A stretch of 11,261 nucleotides of DNA from an uncultured Lachnospiraceae bacterium (GCA_900551235.1 URUU01000057.1:1-11261); one strand, 5' to 3'; counted from the stretch's first letter, positions 1-7,189 are shown. Translations and numbers: made by a program. The notes: a model not told the origin generated them from the letters alone.

Positions 1-8
1 TGTTTCAT
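1..8 (-). CDS. 5' end of a gene running off the left edge (start codon and second codon only)
   Basis: An ATG at 8-6 is preceded on the minus strand by a strong ribosome binding site, AGAAGGAGG, seven to eight bases upstream. A good promoter lies at 44-73. Only Met-Lys and part of a third codon fall inside the window, so nothing can be said about the product. It lies on the same strand as the TPM gene that ends at 116, but having its own promoter suggests a separate transcription unit. Confidence 0.6.
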
Positions 9-43
9 TGTAATATCCTCCTTCTTTGCTCATTATGTGATAC

Positions 44-73
44 AGTATAGCACATTTTCCAGCTTACCGTCAA
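44..73 (-). promoter_or_regulatory. Sigma-A type promoter with extended -10, for the gene leaving the left edge
   Basis: On the minus strand, TTGACG (73-68) is followed by an 18-base spacer and TATACT (49-44), with TGC directly before the -10 (an extended -10). The region upstream of the -35 is A/T rich. The 18 bases at 65-82 match 17 of 18 bases at 11179-11196, which sit at the same place relative to the promoter of the two-component operon. Start codon 8-6 lies about 30 bases downstream of the expected transcription start. Confidence 0.65.
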
Positions 74-115
74 CGCAAAAATCCAATCTAAAACTAATGA
101 CAGGAGGTATTTTCC

Positions 116-934
116 CTAGAATTTGCTGCCTCCGCCACCGTGAGTTCTTCCTGATGAAGAAGTATGTGTACTGCTGCCGCCGGAAGAGCTCTTCTTTTCT
201 TTCGCCGTTTTCGAAGTCGTTTCATAAAGGAACATATCTCTGCTTTCTGTAATATCCAGACTATCGTCTTTTACATAGCTGCCTGCCGCTGACTGGAAAC
301 GCACTGTTTTAAGCTGTGCCTTCATCCTGCCGACAATGATAAGTGACAGAACAACTCCTACCCCAAGGGAGATCAAAATCCAGATTGGGGATAATGGCTC
401 CTTTGGAAGACTTTTCCTGTCATACGGCTTTCCGTTTCTTGCCTGTGTAATGAATTCGTCACACAGCTCTGAAAAAGTCTGAAATGCCGAAAAATAATTT
501 TCATCCTTCAGATCACTCGTCATTTCTTTTGAAATGTATTTGATCCCTGCATCGGTAAAAGCTGTGATTCCGTAACCACAGGTTGAAATATAACAGTCAT
601 TCTCTTCTCCCAGACTAATGAGAAGAAGGATTCCATCCTTATCCTGTCCATATCCGAAGTTTCCGTAATCATAAATATCATCGGCGTATTCTTGCACCGT
701 TTTTTTATCCAGCGTATTTGTTGTCACAACGACAACATCCATTTTCTGTCGGATACTCAGTTCATCAAGTATGTCATTTAATTTTGCTTCCTCACTATCC
801 GTCATAAGTCCCGCCATGTCCTGCACACGACAATAATCATTTGCAAATCCTTCTGCATCTTCGGCTGAAACCGAAAACGTCATCCCCAGGCAAAGGGCCA
901 GAACAAGCAGAAGTGATATTATTTTCTTTTTCAT
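116..934 (-). CDS. TPM-domain membrane protein (YdjH-like)
   Basis: The protein has 272 residues. An N-terminal signal peptide (residues 1-24, with basic MKKK, a Leu-rich core, and SVSA before the likely cleavage point) leads into a TPM domain (about 30-175; Pfam TPM_phosphatase, formerly DUF477). Typical motifs are VQDMAGLMT, MDVVVVTTN, the KDGILLLISL strand and CGYGITAFTDAGI. One transmembrane helix follows (SPIWILISLGVGVVLSLIIVG), then a basic cytoplasmic tail. The tail ends in a Ser/Gly/His-rich stretch, SSSGRTHGGGGSKF, very characteristic of YdjH-type members. I chose ATG at 934 because AGGGGGTGA lies just upstream and the signal peptide starts there; the longer reading frame back to 1027 only overlaps the preceding gene. 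It sits 11 bases after the YdjG-like gene, so translational coupling is likely. The B. subtilis homologue works with YdjG and YdjI at the membrane. The biochemical activity of TPM domains is unsettled (phosphatase or chaperone-like roles have been proposed). Confidence 0.88.
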   Translation of the reverse strand: MKKKIISLLLVLALCLGMTFSVSAEDAEGFANDYCRVQDMAGLMTDSEEAKLNDILDELSIRQKMDVVVVTTNTLDKKTVQEYADDIYDYGNFGYGQDKDGILLLISLGEENDCYISTCGYGITAFTDAGIKYISKEMTSDLKDENYFSAFQTFSELCDEFITQARNGKPYDRKSLPKEPLSPIWILISLGVGVVLSLIIVGRMKAQLKTVRFQSAAGSYVKDDSLDITESRDMFLYETTSKTAKEKKSSSGGSSTHTSSSGRTHGGGGSKF

Positions 935-945
935 TCCGTCACCCC

Positions 946-2040
946 CTAAAACAGTCCGAGAAAGTGCAGAAGTGTTGCTGCACCGTATGTTAATGCAGTG
1001 AACGCACCTGCCAGTACCAGTGTCCAACGGGTTGCTGTCGCCTTATCTACCGGCAGGTCGCCGACGAATTTTCCGGTCTGTCCGTTCATTGCAAATGTAT
1101 ATTTGTTACCATTCCATGTGGTATTTAAAAGCCACACCGGATATAAAGCATACTTGGCTTTTCCGCCATGGAACTGTACACTGGTATTTTCAGCTACTAC
1201 AGTATCGTAACCAATGACTATTTCGGCAAATGCCTGCTCCGTAGATTTTTTCACACGCTCATTCGCCCGGTCAATGCTTTCTTCTGCAGTCACATCATAC
1301 TTATCTGCCAGGTAACCGGCAAGATAAGCCGTCTGGAAATCCACTGCCTCCCTACAGTTAAACGGTTCGATGGATTCCATCAGATCATCCGCCATTTTTG
1401 TAGAACCGTCTACCGGAACGTATTCAAATCCAACACTTCCGCCTCTGTGCACCATATAATAACTGGTCTGGGTATAATTGTAATCACTGTCACTCCAAGT
1501 ACGGATCTTGGTTGCCTTATAACGGACCTTAGCGTCTACATCGGTATCAAATAGCCAGAACGGTACATAGACTCCTTTGATCTCGTCAATATGGTTCTGA
1601 TCCTTAAAAATCTTCGGCAGAAGACGTTTTCCTGTAAGATGCTTCATGAGCCCTTCTTTTGCTGCTTTTTTATCCAGTTTAAACGGAATGACCAGATCCG
1701 GTTTCAGGGAGCCGGAGAATTGTCCCATCATAACGATTGGATTATCACAGAATGGGCAGGATGTTGCCGCTGTATTTGCGTCACCTACAATTTCTCCTCC
1801 ACAGGATTTACACACATAAGTACGCAGACCATCCGTTTCTCCTTCTCCCCATTCACCGCCTGCTGCGGTTTCCCATTCCATGCTGTCTGTTTCTTCGTCC
1901 TGCAGTTCGGCATCATATCCCTTCAATGCGTCCATTTCGAACTCTGTGTCGCAATACGGACACTTCATCTTCTGGATCGTACTGTCAAAGGCTATCGCAC
2001 CGCCACAGCAGGGACATTTATATTCCTGCAAGCCTGCCAT
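946..2040 (-). CDS. TFIIB-type zinc-ribbon membrane protein (YdjG-like)
   Basis: The protein has 364 residues. Two N-terminal zinc ribbons are visible: CPCC (C9, C12) with CPYC (C27, C30), and CKSC (C77, C80) with CPFC (C95, C98). An acidic linker separates them. The central part (about 115-330) has features typical of this family, such as VYVPFWLFDTDVD and YPVWLLNTTWNGNKYTFAMN. A GKFVGDLPVDK motif precedes one C-terminal hydrophobic helix (about 337-364), which would leave the bulk of the protein in the cytoplasm. The architecture matches YdjG of B. subtilis, which anchors a membrane-stress complex with YdjH, YdjI and PspA. The order YdjG-like then TPM is conserved here. ATG at 2040 has GAGAGGAGG upstream, and this site begins almost at the stop codon of the 30-residue gene at 2056, so the two are probably coupled. 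Zinc binding is inferred from the cysteine pairs. Confidence 0.85.
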   Translation of the reverse strand: MAGLQEYKCPCCGGAIAFDSTIQKMKCPYCDTEFEMDALKGYDAELQDEETDSMEWETAAGGEWGEGETDGLRTYVCKSCGGEIVGDANTAATSCPFCDNPIVMMGQFSGSLKPDLVIPFKLDKKAAKEGLMKHLTGKRLLPKIFKDQNHIDEIKGVYVPFWLFDTDVDAKVRYKATKIRTWSDSDYNYTQTSYYMVHRGGSVGFEYVPVDGSTKMADDLMESIEPFNCREAVDFQTAYLAGYLADKYDVTAEESIDRANERVKKSTEQAFAEIVIGYDTVVAENTSVQFHGGKAKYALYPVWLLNTTWNGNKYTFAMNGQTGKFVGDLPVDKATATRWTLVLAGAFTALTYGAATLLHFLGLF

Positions 2041-2055
2041 AAAAATCCTCCTCTC

Positions 2056-2148
2056 TTAATGCGCCTGTCGATCAAATTCCGCAAGTTCTTCGTCCGCTCT
2101 CCGGATCCACTCTGTACGGTCTCCGTAGATTGCACATTTGTTTGCCAT
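2056..2148 (-). CDS. Uncharacterised 30-residue protein
   Basis: A very short reading frame fills the gap between the two zinc-ribbon membrane genes. It begins with MANKCAIYGDRTEWIRRADE and ends in ...FDRQAH. It has one of the best ribosome binding sites in the window: AAAGGAGG, with seven bases between GGAGG and ATG. Its TAA stop is followed within a few bases by the ribosome binding site of the YdjG-like gene, so translation could be coupled. The protein is soluble and highly charged. Residues 12-28 could form an amphipathic helix (Trp14, Ile15, Leu22 and Phe25 on one face). There is a single Cys5 and no signal peptide or membrane segment. I recognise no family. It could be a small partner of the flanking membrane proteins, or a leader peptide that sets translation of the next gene. 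Confidence 0.6.
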   Translation of the reverse strand: MANKCAIYGDRTEWIRRADEELAEFDRQAH

Positions 2149-2201
2149 AATTCATCCTCCTTTCAGCCAATATCGGATTTCCGGACATTTTCTTTTCTTG
2201 T

Positions 2202-3509
2202 TTATGATTCTCCTGTTGCTTTTACGACCCATTTGGCATTGTCTACCTGGAAGCTATAACCACAGAAGGAACAACAATTGTGTTCATCCGGTATGAAATT
2301 GGCTCCACAGGATGGGCAATCTTTTTCCTTGAAAAATGCTCCGTCCGTCTTCCTTCTTTCTGGATATCTCGCCCTCTGCAAAACGAGTGTCGTTTTTGTT
2401 TTCTTTGTATACGGTTTTCCACTCTCAGGCAGGTAGGTTTCACTTCCATATGCCGTAGCGGTGATTTCTGTTGTTTTGTCTGTATTTACAACATTTTTAA
2501 GTATGATCGAGCCGATTCCATAATCCATCAGGTCCGGCTTATTTACATCCTTATGAAGTGCATCATTGATGCAGGACCTCAGATAATTTTCCGAGTATCT
2601 TACGATCTCCTTTGGCAGCTTTTCCTGTTTTTCTTTCTTGGATTGGAAAATTTTCGCAATTCCCAGAAGTATAAGCAGTGTAGCAATTACACCTATGGTA
2701 AGAGAAATATCCGTGTCTTTAATCAGATAAAGGCACAATGTCAGACACAGGAACATGATGCCCGAGTAAGCAAGCAATAACAATCCATATTGCATGTTCG
2801 CACCCATTTTCTCATAAATTTCGAATACCTCTGTCTGCCAGTCGTAGAATTCACTTTGTATCACACCGCCACAATATGGACAGATGACTTGCTGACTGCT
2901 CAGTTCCACCTCAGCTCCACAGGATGGACAGATGATCGTCCCTTTATCGGAATAAAATTCCTTGTTCTTACCCTGACGGTCAGAATGACGGATATGCCTT
3001 GACTGAAGAATCCGAAGGTAACTGTTTTTCCGATAGATCTGATGCACTGTCTTACCAGATTGAGGAGAAATAAGACGTTCCAAAGAACTACATTGCAGGA
3101 TAGACTCCCTCCACTCCCGTCCGTCATCATTCCATCTTTTGAAATTATTTTTTGGAAGTGGTACAACGTCCGTCACCTGGATATCTCGGCAAAGCTTACG
3201 CTTTCCCAGCAGTTCCACCTGATGAACCATCTTTCTGCGAAATGTAAGATCCATTCTCTTTGGAAGATAACCCTTATCTGCTTTTCCAAGTGGAAGTAAT
3301 ACATTTTCAAAGGAATCCTTGATGTCCTTCTGAAGCCTTGCCCCTTGCAACGGTGTTTCACGCTTTGCAAGAATTCTTTTCATTTTTGCTTTTTTCAAAT
3401 TCTTTGGCATAAACTGTTCAAAGTCTATGTCAATGATTTTCTCAGCAATGGCAAACGCACAGATTATGGTGGCTGCAAACGCAAACAGCATCGCCTCTGA
3501 CAATCCCAT
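2202..3509 (-). CDS. Membrane protein with two separate zinc ribbons, function unknown
   Basis: The protein has 435 residues. An N-terminal hydrophobic helix (about 4-23) is followed by a long basic region (30-185). A zinc ribbon comes next (C194, C197, C210, C213), then a helical hairpin of two membrane segments (about 241-262 and 266-287). A soluble domain spans about 295-385, and a second zinc ribbon lies near the C-terminus (C398, C401, C413, C416, with an extra C412). The soluble part (EIVRYSENYLRSCIND through GIGSIILKNVV) is faintly like Tim44-type or NTF2-like domains found beside zinc ribbons in clostridial membrane proteins; I hold that only weakly. ATG at 3509 has GAGGAGGG upstream. 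The gene lies between the DUF3592 pair and the 30-residue gene in an unbroken same-strand run, which suggests it belongs to the same membrane-associated complex. Confidence 0.75.
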   Translation of the reverse strand: MGLSEAMLFAFAATIICAFAIAEKIIDIDFEQFMPKNLKKAKMKRILAKRETPLQGARLQKDIKDSFENVLLPLGKADKGYLPKRMDLTFRRKMVHQVELLGKRKLCRDIQVTDVVPLPKNNFKRWNDDGREWRESILQCSSLERLISPQSGKTVHQIYRKNSYLRILQSRHIRHSDRQGKNKEFYSDKGTIICPSCGAEVELSSQQVICPYCGGVIQSEFYDWQTEVFEIYEKMGANMQYGLLLLAYSGIMFLCLTLCLYLIKDTDISLTIGVIATLLILLGIAKIFQSKKEKQEKLPKEIVRYSENYLRSCINDALHKDVNKPDLMDYGIGSIILKNVVNTDKTTEITATAYGSETYLPESGKPYTKKTKTTLVLQRARYPERRKTDGAFFKEKDCPSCGANFIPDEHNCCSFCGYSFQVDNAKWVVKATGES

Positions 3510-3546
3510 ATTTATCCCTCCTCATCTATCATTCTATCTGGTTGAC

Positions 3547-4011
3547 CTATTGTTCCTCTTGTTCCTTCTCTTTGCTCTTACCAAATATTTCATAGATCAG
3601 GAATATGGAGATAATGATTCCCGCCGGGATCATCATAACAGAGGTAATGTTATCACCTATATCGCCTGTGTAAAGCTTGTATTCTCCATTCAAAGCCCGG
3701 TAAGCCTTCTCTGTCACTTCATCCCCCCGGGATATATCTCTGGAAAATACATCTTTTCCTGTATAAGTTTTTCCATCCACTTCAAAGGACAGAATTGCGT
3801 GATACTTTACATCTTCATCGCCATTTTCATCGGTCTTAACACTTATCTGATAATCTTTTACAACGGCGGTTACCTGACGAACATCGGAAGATAGTTTATA
3901 TTCTATACTGGAAAAAATATGAGTAACTCCATATACAACGAGCCCAATCGAACCAATCAGTAAGAATACACATATCACCTTATTTTGTGCTTTATCTGAA
4001 AGTACCTTCAC
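3547..4011 (-). CDS. DUF3592-like membrane protein, downstream paralogue
   Basis: The protein has 154 residues. It has an N-terminal transmembrane helix (about 11-31), a beta-rich domain (about 38-120, probably extracytoplasmic) and a second helix near residues 124-146. A charged KSKEKEQEEQ tail follows. The middle domain carries SSDVR, EVDGKTYTGKDV, SRGDEV and NGEYKLYTGD, which line up with the neighbouring gene at 4032-4514, so the two are tandem duplicates. I chose GTG at 4011 because AAGGAGGG sits seven bases upstream of it; an in-frame ATG at 4029 lies upstream of that site and has no ribosome binding site of its own. DUF3592 proteins have no established function. Paired copies could form a heteromer. 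Confidence 0.75.
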   Translation of the reverse strand: MKVLSDKAQNKVICVFLLIGSIGLVVYGVTHIFSSIEYKLSSDVRQVTAVVKDYQISVKTDENGDEDVKYHAILSFEVDGKTYTGKDVFSRDISRGDEVTEKAYRALNGEYKLYTGDIGDNITSVMMIPAGIIISIFLIYEIFGKSKEKEQEEQ

Positions 4012-4031
4012 GCAACTCCCTCCTTCCATAC

Positions 4032-4514
4032 TTACAGTCTTCTACCCTCTTTTTCTTCCCGGTGATACTTGATAAGATCTTTACTTAATCCAATGAAACC
4101 AATGAGACCTAGCGGAATCATTGCAGCAAATGCAAAAAAGTAAATCGGAGTTGGTCCCGGTTCCAATTTGTATTTTCCTTTAGAGTTCCGGTAAACAGTG
4201 ATCAGTACAGTATCCCCTTTCCTGATTTCTTTATAGTAAGTATCAAAATCATCATATGTCGTTCCATCGATTTCATAAGTAAACCTTACTTTATATTTTT
4301 CTTTTCGGTCTCCCTTATCATCTTTTTCTTTCGTTTGTTCACAACTGTAAACGGTTGCATGAAGCGTTCGAACATCCGTGGAATTCTTAAACTCACTGCT
4401 TTCATGCTTCGTATATATCATGCCGCCGATTCCTGCGATAATAATGAAGATACTTAAAATCAAAGCACCGATTGTGGTCTTATGTTCCTCTTTTTCTGAT
4501 GGGAGTCTAAACAT
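4032..4514 (-). CDS. DUF3592-like membrane protein, upstream paralogue
   Basis: The protein has 160 residues. It has a short basic/acidic N-terminus, a transmembrane helix (about 14-34), a beta-rich domain (about 45-120) and a second helix (about 124-146). The C-terminus is strongly charged (KYHREEKEGRRL). Shared landmarks with the downstream copy are STDVR, YEIDGTTYDDFD, RKGDTV and GKYKLEPG. ATG at 4514 is preceded by AGAGGAGGG with good spacing. The gene starts 23 bases after the SPFH gene ends, and its stop lies 20 bases before the GTG of its paralogue, fitting one operon. The two copies have diverged over most of their length, so this is not a recent duplication. Confidence 0.75.
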   Translation of the reverse strand: MFRLPSEKEEHKTTIGALILSIFIIIAGIGGMIYTKHESSEFKNSTDVRTLHATVYSCEQTKEKDDKGDRKEKYKVRFTYEIDGTTYDDFDTYYKEIRKGDTVLITVYRNSKGKYKLEPGPTPIYFFAFAAMIPLGLIGFIGLSKDLIKYHREEKEGRRL

Positions 4515-4537
4515 AGAATTCCCTCCTCTCCCGCGAA

Positions 4538-5986
4538 TTACTGTCTGTCGTTCTCGTCAAAGATGTCGCCACATTCTGGGCAGAATTTCGGTGGGTGTGT
4601 CGGGTCTTCCGGTTCCCATCCACATTTATCACAACGGTAAAGCGGTGCGCCTTCCGGTTTCTTTGCTCCACAGTTCTGGCAGAATTTTCCTTTATTCACT
4701 GAACCGCAAGAACAGGTCCATCCTTCTTCCTCTACCGGTTTTGGTGATCCGCATTCCGGACAGAACTTACCGGTTGCTGTGGCTCCGCATTTACATTTCC
4801 ATGCACCCGGTGCCGGCTGTGGTTCCGGTTTCTTGCTTCCGCATTCCGGACAGAACTTGCCGGTAACAAAGTTTCCGCAGCTGCACTTCCATCCGTCTGC
4901 CTGCGGTGCCGGCTGCTGAACGGCCTGTTGTGCAGCCTGCTGCGCCGCCATCTGCTGTGCCTGTTGCTCCTGCTGTTGCTGACCCATTGCAAATAAATTC
5001 TGTGCGTTCATACCGCCGCCCTGATTCATTGCCATGCCCATGCCCATGAAGCCTGTCATTGCACCGGCCTGATTACCGGCTGCAGTCTTCATTGCATCAG
5101 CCTGTGCTCCGACCAGCGTTGCTGCTGCCATTGTAGGATCGCGCATGATCGCTGTACGCTGAGCCTGTTTTATAAGTTCTGCATCTTCATCCGGAAGTGT
5201 CACAGATCCAAGGGCAATACTTACAACCTTCAGTCCGCGAAGTGCGCCCCATTTTTCTGAGAGTGCCGTATTCATCGCATTTTCAAGATCTGTATTATGT
5301 GTCACGATCTGATTCGGACGAAGCTCCAGTTCAGACAAATGTCCGAATGCCGGCTGAAGAGCAGAGATAAACTCTGTCTTAAGAGTAGCATCCAGTTCCT
5401 CTCTGGAATATTCCTGCTCCACATTTCCGCAAACATTAGAGTAGAACAAAAGCGGATCGGCAATCTTGTAAGAATAGACACCTGAACAGCGGATCGATAC
5501 GTCGATATCAAGTCCGATCTTGGAATCCACAACACGGAACGGAACCGGATTCGGCGTTCCGAAGCGATTTTCCAGAATCTCCTTGGTATTAAAATAATAG
5601 ATTCTCTGATCCTTTCCGGTATCTCCTCCGTAAGTAAAACGTTTTCCTACAGTTTTAAAGGTTTCTTTGATACTCTCTCCAAGGCTGCCTGCAAAAATAG
5701 ACGGTTCGGAAGAAGTATCATAAGTAAATTCTCCCGGTTCTGCACAGACTTCTACGATCTTGCCCTGTTCTACGATGATCATACACTGTCCGTCTGCTAC
5801 AGCAATTCCAGAGCCGTTCGAGATAATATTGTCATTTCCTTTGGTGTTCGCTGAACGTCCGGTGACACGTTTTTGTCCTTTTGTAACGAGTACCTCCTTT
5901 GGCATCGATTCACAGTAGAAAAATTCCTTCCATTGATCTGCAAAAGTACCTCCAAGAGCACCCATACCTGCTTTAATAAGTCCCAT
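4538..5986 (-). CDS. SPFH-domain protein with four C-terminal zinc ribbons (YdjI-like)
   Basis: The protein has 482 residues. Residues 1-60 include the YdjI-like start with KAGMGALGGTFADQWKEFFY. An SPFH (stomatin/prohibitin/flotillin) domain spans about 60-285. A Met/Gly-rich stretch (300-335) and a Gln/Ala-rich linker (336-362) follow. Four zinc ribbons come last. Three have CxC-x8-CxxC spacing (C368/370/379/382, C398/400/409/412, C425/427/436/439); the fourth is a CxxC pair set (C452/455/469/472). No transmembrane helix is evident, so it is probably cytoplasmic and recruited to the membrane. The B. subtilis relative YdjI links PspA to the membrane together with YdjG and YdjH; that role is carried over here by homology only. 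ATG at 5986 has GGAAAGGAG upstream. Older annotations call such proteins 'virion core protein'; I see nothing viral here. Confidence 0.88.
   Translation of the reverse strand: MGLIKAGMGALGGTFADQWKEFFYCESMPKEVLVTKGQKRVTGRSANTKGNDNIISNGSGIAVADGQCMIIVEQGKIVEVCAEPGEFTYDTSSEPSIFAGSLGESIKETFKTVGKRFTYGGDTGKDQRIYYFNTKEILENRFGTPNPVPFRVVDSKIGLDIDVSIRCSGVYSYKIADPLLFYSNVCGNVEQEYSREELDATLKTEFISALQPAFGHLSELELRPNQIVTHNTDLENAMNTALSEKWGALRGLKVVSIALGSVTLPDEDAELIKQAQRTAIMRDPTMAAATLVGAQADAMKTAAGNQAGAMTGFMGMGMAMNQGGGMNAQNLFAMGQQQQEQQAQQMAAQQAAQQAVQQPAPQADGWKCSCGNFVTGKFCPECGSKKPEPQPAPGAWKCKCGATATGKFCPECGSPKPVEEEGWTCSCGSVNKGKFCQNCGAKKPEGAPLYRCDKCGWEPEDPTHPPKFCPECGDIFDENDRQ
4749..4864 (-). repeat. Two near-identical 26-base direct repeats, 90 bases apart, coding zinc ribbons 1 and 2
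   Basis: Bases 4749-4774 and 4839-4864 match at 25 of 26 positions. The offset is exactly 90 bases (30 codons). They encode the TGKFCPECGS part of the first two zinc ribbons of the SPFH protein. The nearly unchanged DNA points to recent duplication or gene conversion within the gene. Length variation between strains is possible here. Confidence 0.7.
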
Positions 5987-6030
5987 AATATTTTCTCCTT
6001 TCCTTTTTGAAATGATCTTCCTCTATGTTA

Positions 6031-6045
6031 TCCGGTTACACCGGA
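6031..6045. other. Small stem-loop between lipoprotein and SPFH genes
   Basis: TCCGG, a 5-base loop and CCGGA form a perfect short hairpin in the 69-base gap between the lipoprotein stop (6056) and the SPFH start (5986). No T-run follows it on the minus strand, so it is not a convincing terminator. It could be a processing or mRNA-stability element that separates expression of the abundant SPFH protein from the upstream genes, or it could be chance. Confidence 0.3.
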
Positions 6046-6055
6046 AGAACACGGT

Positions 6056-6997
6056 TTAATATGCGGCATTCCATGTGTCTGTAAAAACATCATAAATATA
6101 AATGAGATTATCACAAACGCCGTAAAGCTGTTCCTGCACAAACTGTTCTCCATTATCAGTTCCTAATACAAAAAGCATACAGCTGCCTCCGTTTATGATC
6201 TCTGATTCTCCTGTATACATAAGCTTCATTCCATTTTCCAGTCCCTGTCTGACCTCTCCATACTCCAGCAGGATCTCTGTTGCGATTTCAACTGAACGTT
6301 CATCCGGTGTTTCCTCATAGACTGAGAAATCATATACTCCGGCAAGTTCCGCCAGATGGCCGTCCATTAATGAAATCGACGGATGGAAATCTATGGCATC
6401 GCCACCATCTGTCACCGAAACCAGTACATTGGAATAGATCTCACTGAAATTACAACGTAGCACAAGCGCCTCTCCTGGTTTTCCTTCAAATAACGGCTGA
6501 CTCTTATCATCTGCATATTCACCATTTTCCGTGATATCAGAAGGATAGACGGTCACTCTGCCTTTTTCATTTGGCGGAACGATGGCATACAGCTCCTGCC
6601 CATCCGCCATGTAACAGGCTGCTTCTGACAAAAACGGATACTCTTTTGTTAAATGATGAAATTCCAGGTAAAATGAAAGATCTGTCCTTGTAAATTCACT
6701 GTCCACATACCCGAAAAGTGCAACCCCTGCACCGCAGCTGTTTTGATTGATCTGTTTTTTGAGAAGTGACAGTTCCGTATCTTCCGTCTCGACGATTTCT
6801 GTCTTCCCCGGCTCTTCTTTTCCCTTCTCTTTTTCTTCCTTCTTCTCTTCTTTTTTATCATCCTGCACTTTCACAAGACCGCTTTTATTCTCGCCTTCCA
6901 CAGGCTTTTGCGGACTGCTCTTATGAGGCAGTCTGCATCCGCATAATAAGCCGGCCTGCAGGATTATCAAACAAAACAGTAATGATATTTTCTTCAT
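6056..6997 (-). CDS. Putative lipoprotein of unknown function
   Basis: The protein has 313 residues. MKKISLLFCLIILQAGLLCGC is a lipoprotein signal peptide (21 residues, split here only for reading: basic start, hydrophobic core, lipobox L-C-G with lipidated Cys21). It is followed by a very Lys/Glu-rich linker (about 40-75). A globular extracytoplasmic domain (about 80-313) has no motif I recognise; landmarks are SCGAGVALFGYVDSEF, FHPSISLMDGHLAEL and YIYDVFTDTWNAAY at the C-terminus. I chose ATG at 6997 because AAGGAG lies eight to nine bases upstream and the signal peptide begins there. The same reading frame stays open upstream to a GTG at 7189, through a PKTG-like stretch described separately. 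The gene lies in the operon between the receiver-like gene and the SPFH gene. It may supply an outer-face component for the membrane complex, but this is inference. Confidence 0.75.
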   Translation of the reverse strand: MKKISLLFCLIILQAGLLCGCRLPHKSSPQKPVEGENKSGLVKVQDDKKEEKKEEKEKGKEEPGKTEIVETEDTELSLLKKQINQNSCGAGVALFGYVDSEFTRTDLSFYLEFHHLTKEYPFLSEAACYMADGQELYAIVPPNEKGRVTVYPSDITENGEYADDKSQPLFEGKPGEALVLRCNFSEIYSNVLVSVTDGGDAIDFHPSISLMDGHLAELAGVYDFSVYEETPDERSVEIATEILLEYGEVRQGLENGMKLMYTGESEIINGGSCMLFVLGTDNGEQFVQEQLYGVCDNLIYIYDVFTDTWNAAY

Positions 6998-7189
6998 ATT
7001 ACATTTCTCCTTGTAAAGACTGAACCTTTTTTCTTTCTCCAAAACGGCAAGAATCATTGTAGTCCAGATAACCATCAGGCTGTCGTTACCGGTCTTAGGA
7101 GATTTCATTTTATCGTCCGGAGCCTTCTTCTGTACCGGAGCTACTGCTTTCTTCGCATTATAACTGTTTGTGAAAACAGCTTTTTTCAC
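6998..7189 (-). pseudogene. Sortase-anchor-like (PKTG) coding stretch, in frame with the lipoprotein gene
   Basis: The 258-base gap between the receiver-like gene and the lipoprotein start holds an open frame from GTG 7189. It contains a basic/Pro region (VAPVQKKAPDDKMK), then SPKTGND, a hydrophobic run of about 14 residues (SLMVIWTTMILAVL) and a charged tail (EKEKR). This is the layout of a C-terminal cell-wall sorting signal (LPXTG-like motif, membrane span, positive tail), though the span is short. No stop codon separates it from the lipoprotein, so if translated it would run on into the signal peptide. The GTG has no properly spaced ribosome binding site. It could be the relic of a small surface protein that lost its stop, a frameshifted gene, or chance similarity. 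Functional status is uncertain. Confidence 0.4.

Noticed and set aside
1591..2259. Plus-strand open frame of 222 codons
   Set aside because: It lies opposite the YdjG-like gene, is rich in Cys/Phe/His as expected from an antisense shadow, has no ribosome binding site and matches no family.
4538..5986. Viral origin suggested by the usual 'virion core protein' label for YdjI-like proteins
   Set aside because: The label comes from an old database annotation; there are no phage structural, integrase or replication genes nearby, and the neighbours match a cellular envelope-stress operon.
7158..7171. TATAAT sequence on the minus strand between the receiver-like gene and the lipoprotein gene
   Set aside because: No acceptable -35 lies 16-18 bases upstream (only A-rich sequence) and there is no extended -10, so I do not call a promoter.
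7164..7186. CTGTTT-GTGA-AAACAG followed by C and six T on the plus strand, terminator-like
   Set aside because: The stem is only six pairs and mostly A/T, no plus-strand gene precedes it, and the T-run is part of the AAAAAAG just after a GTG on the minus strand.
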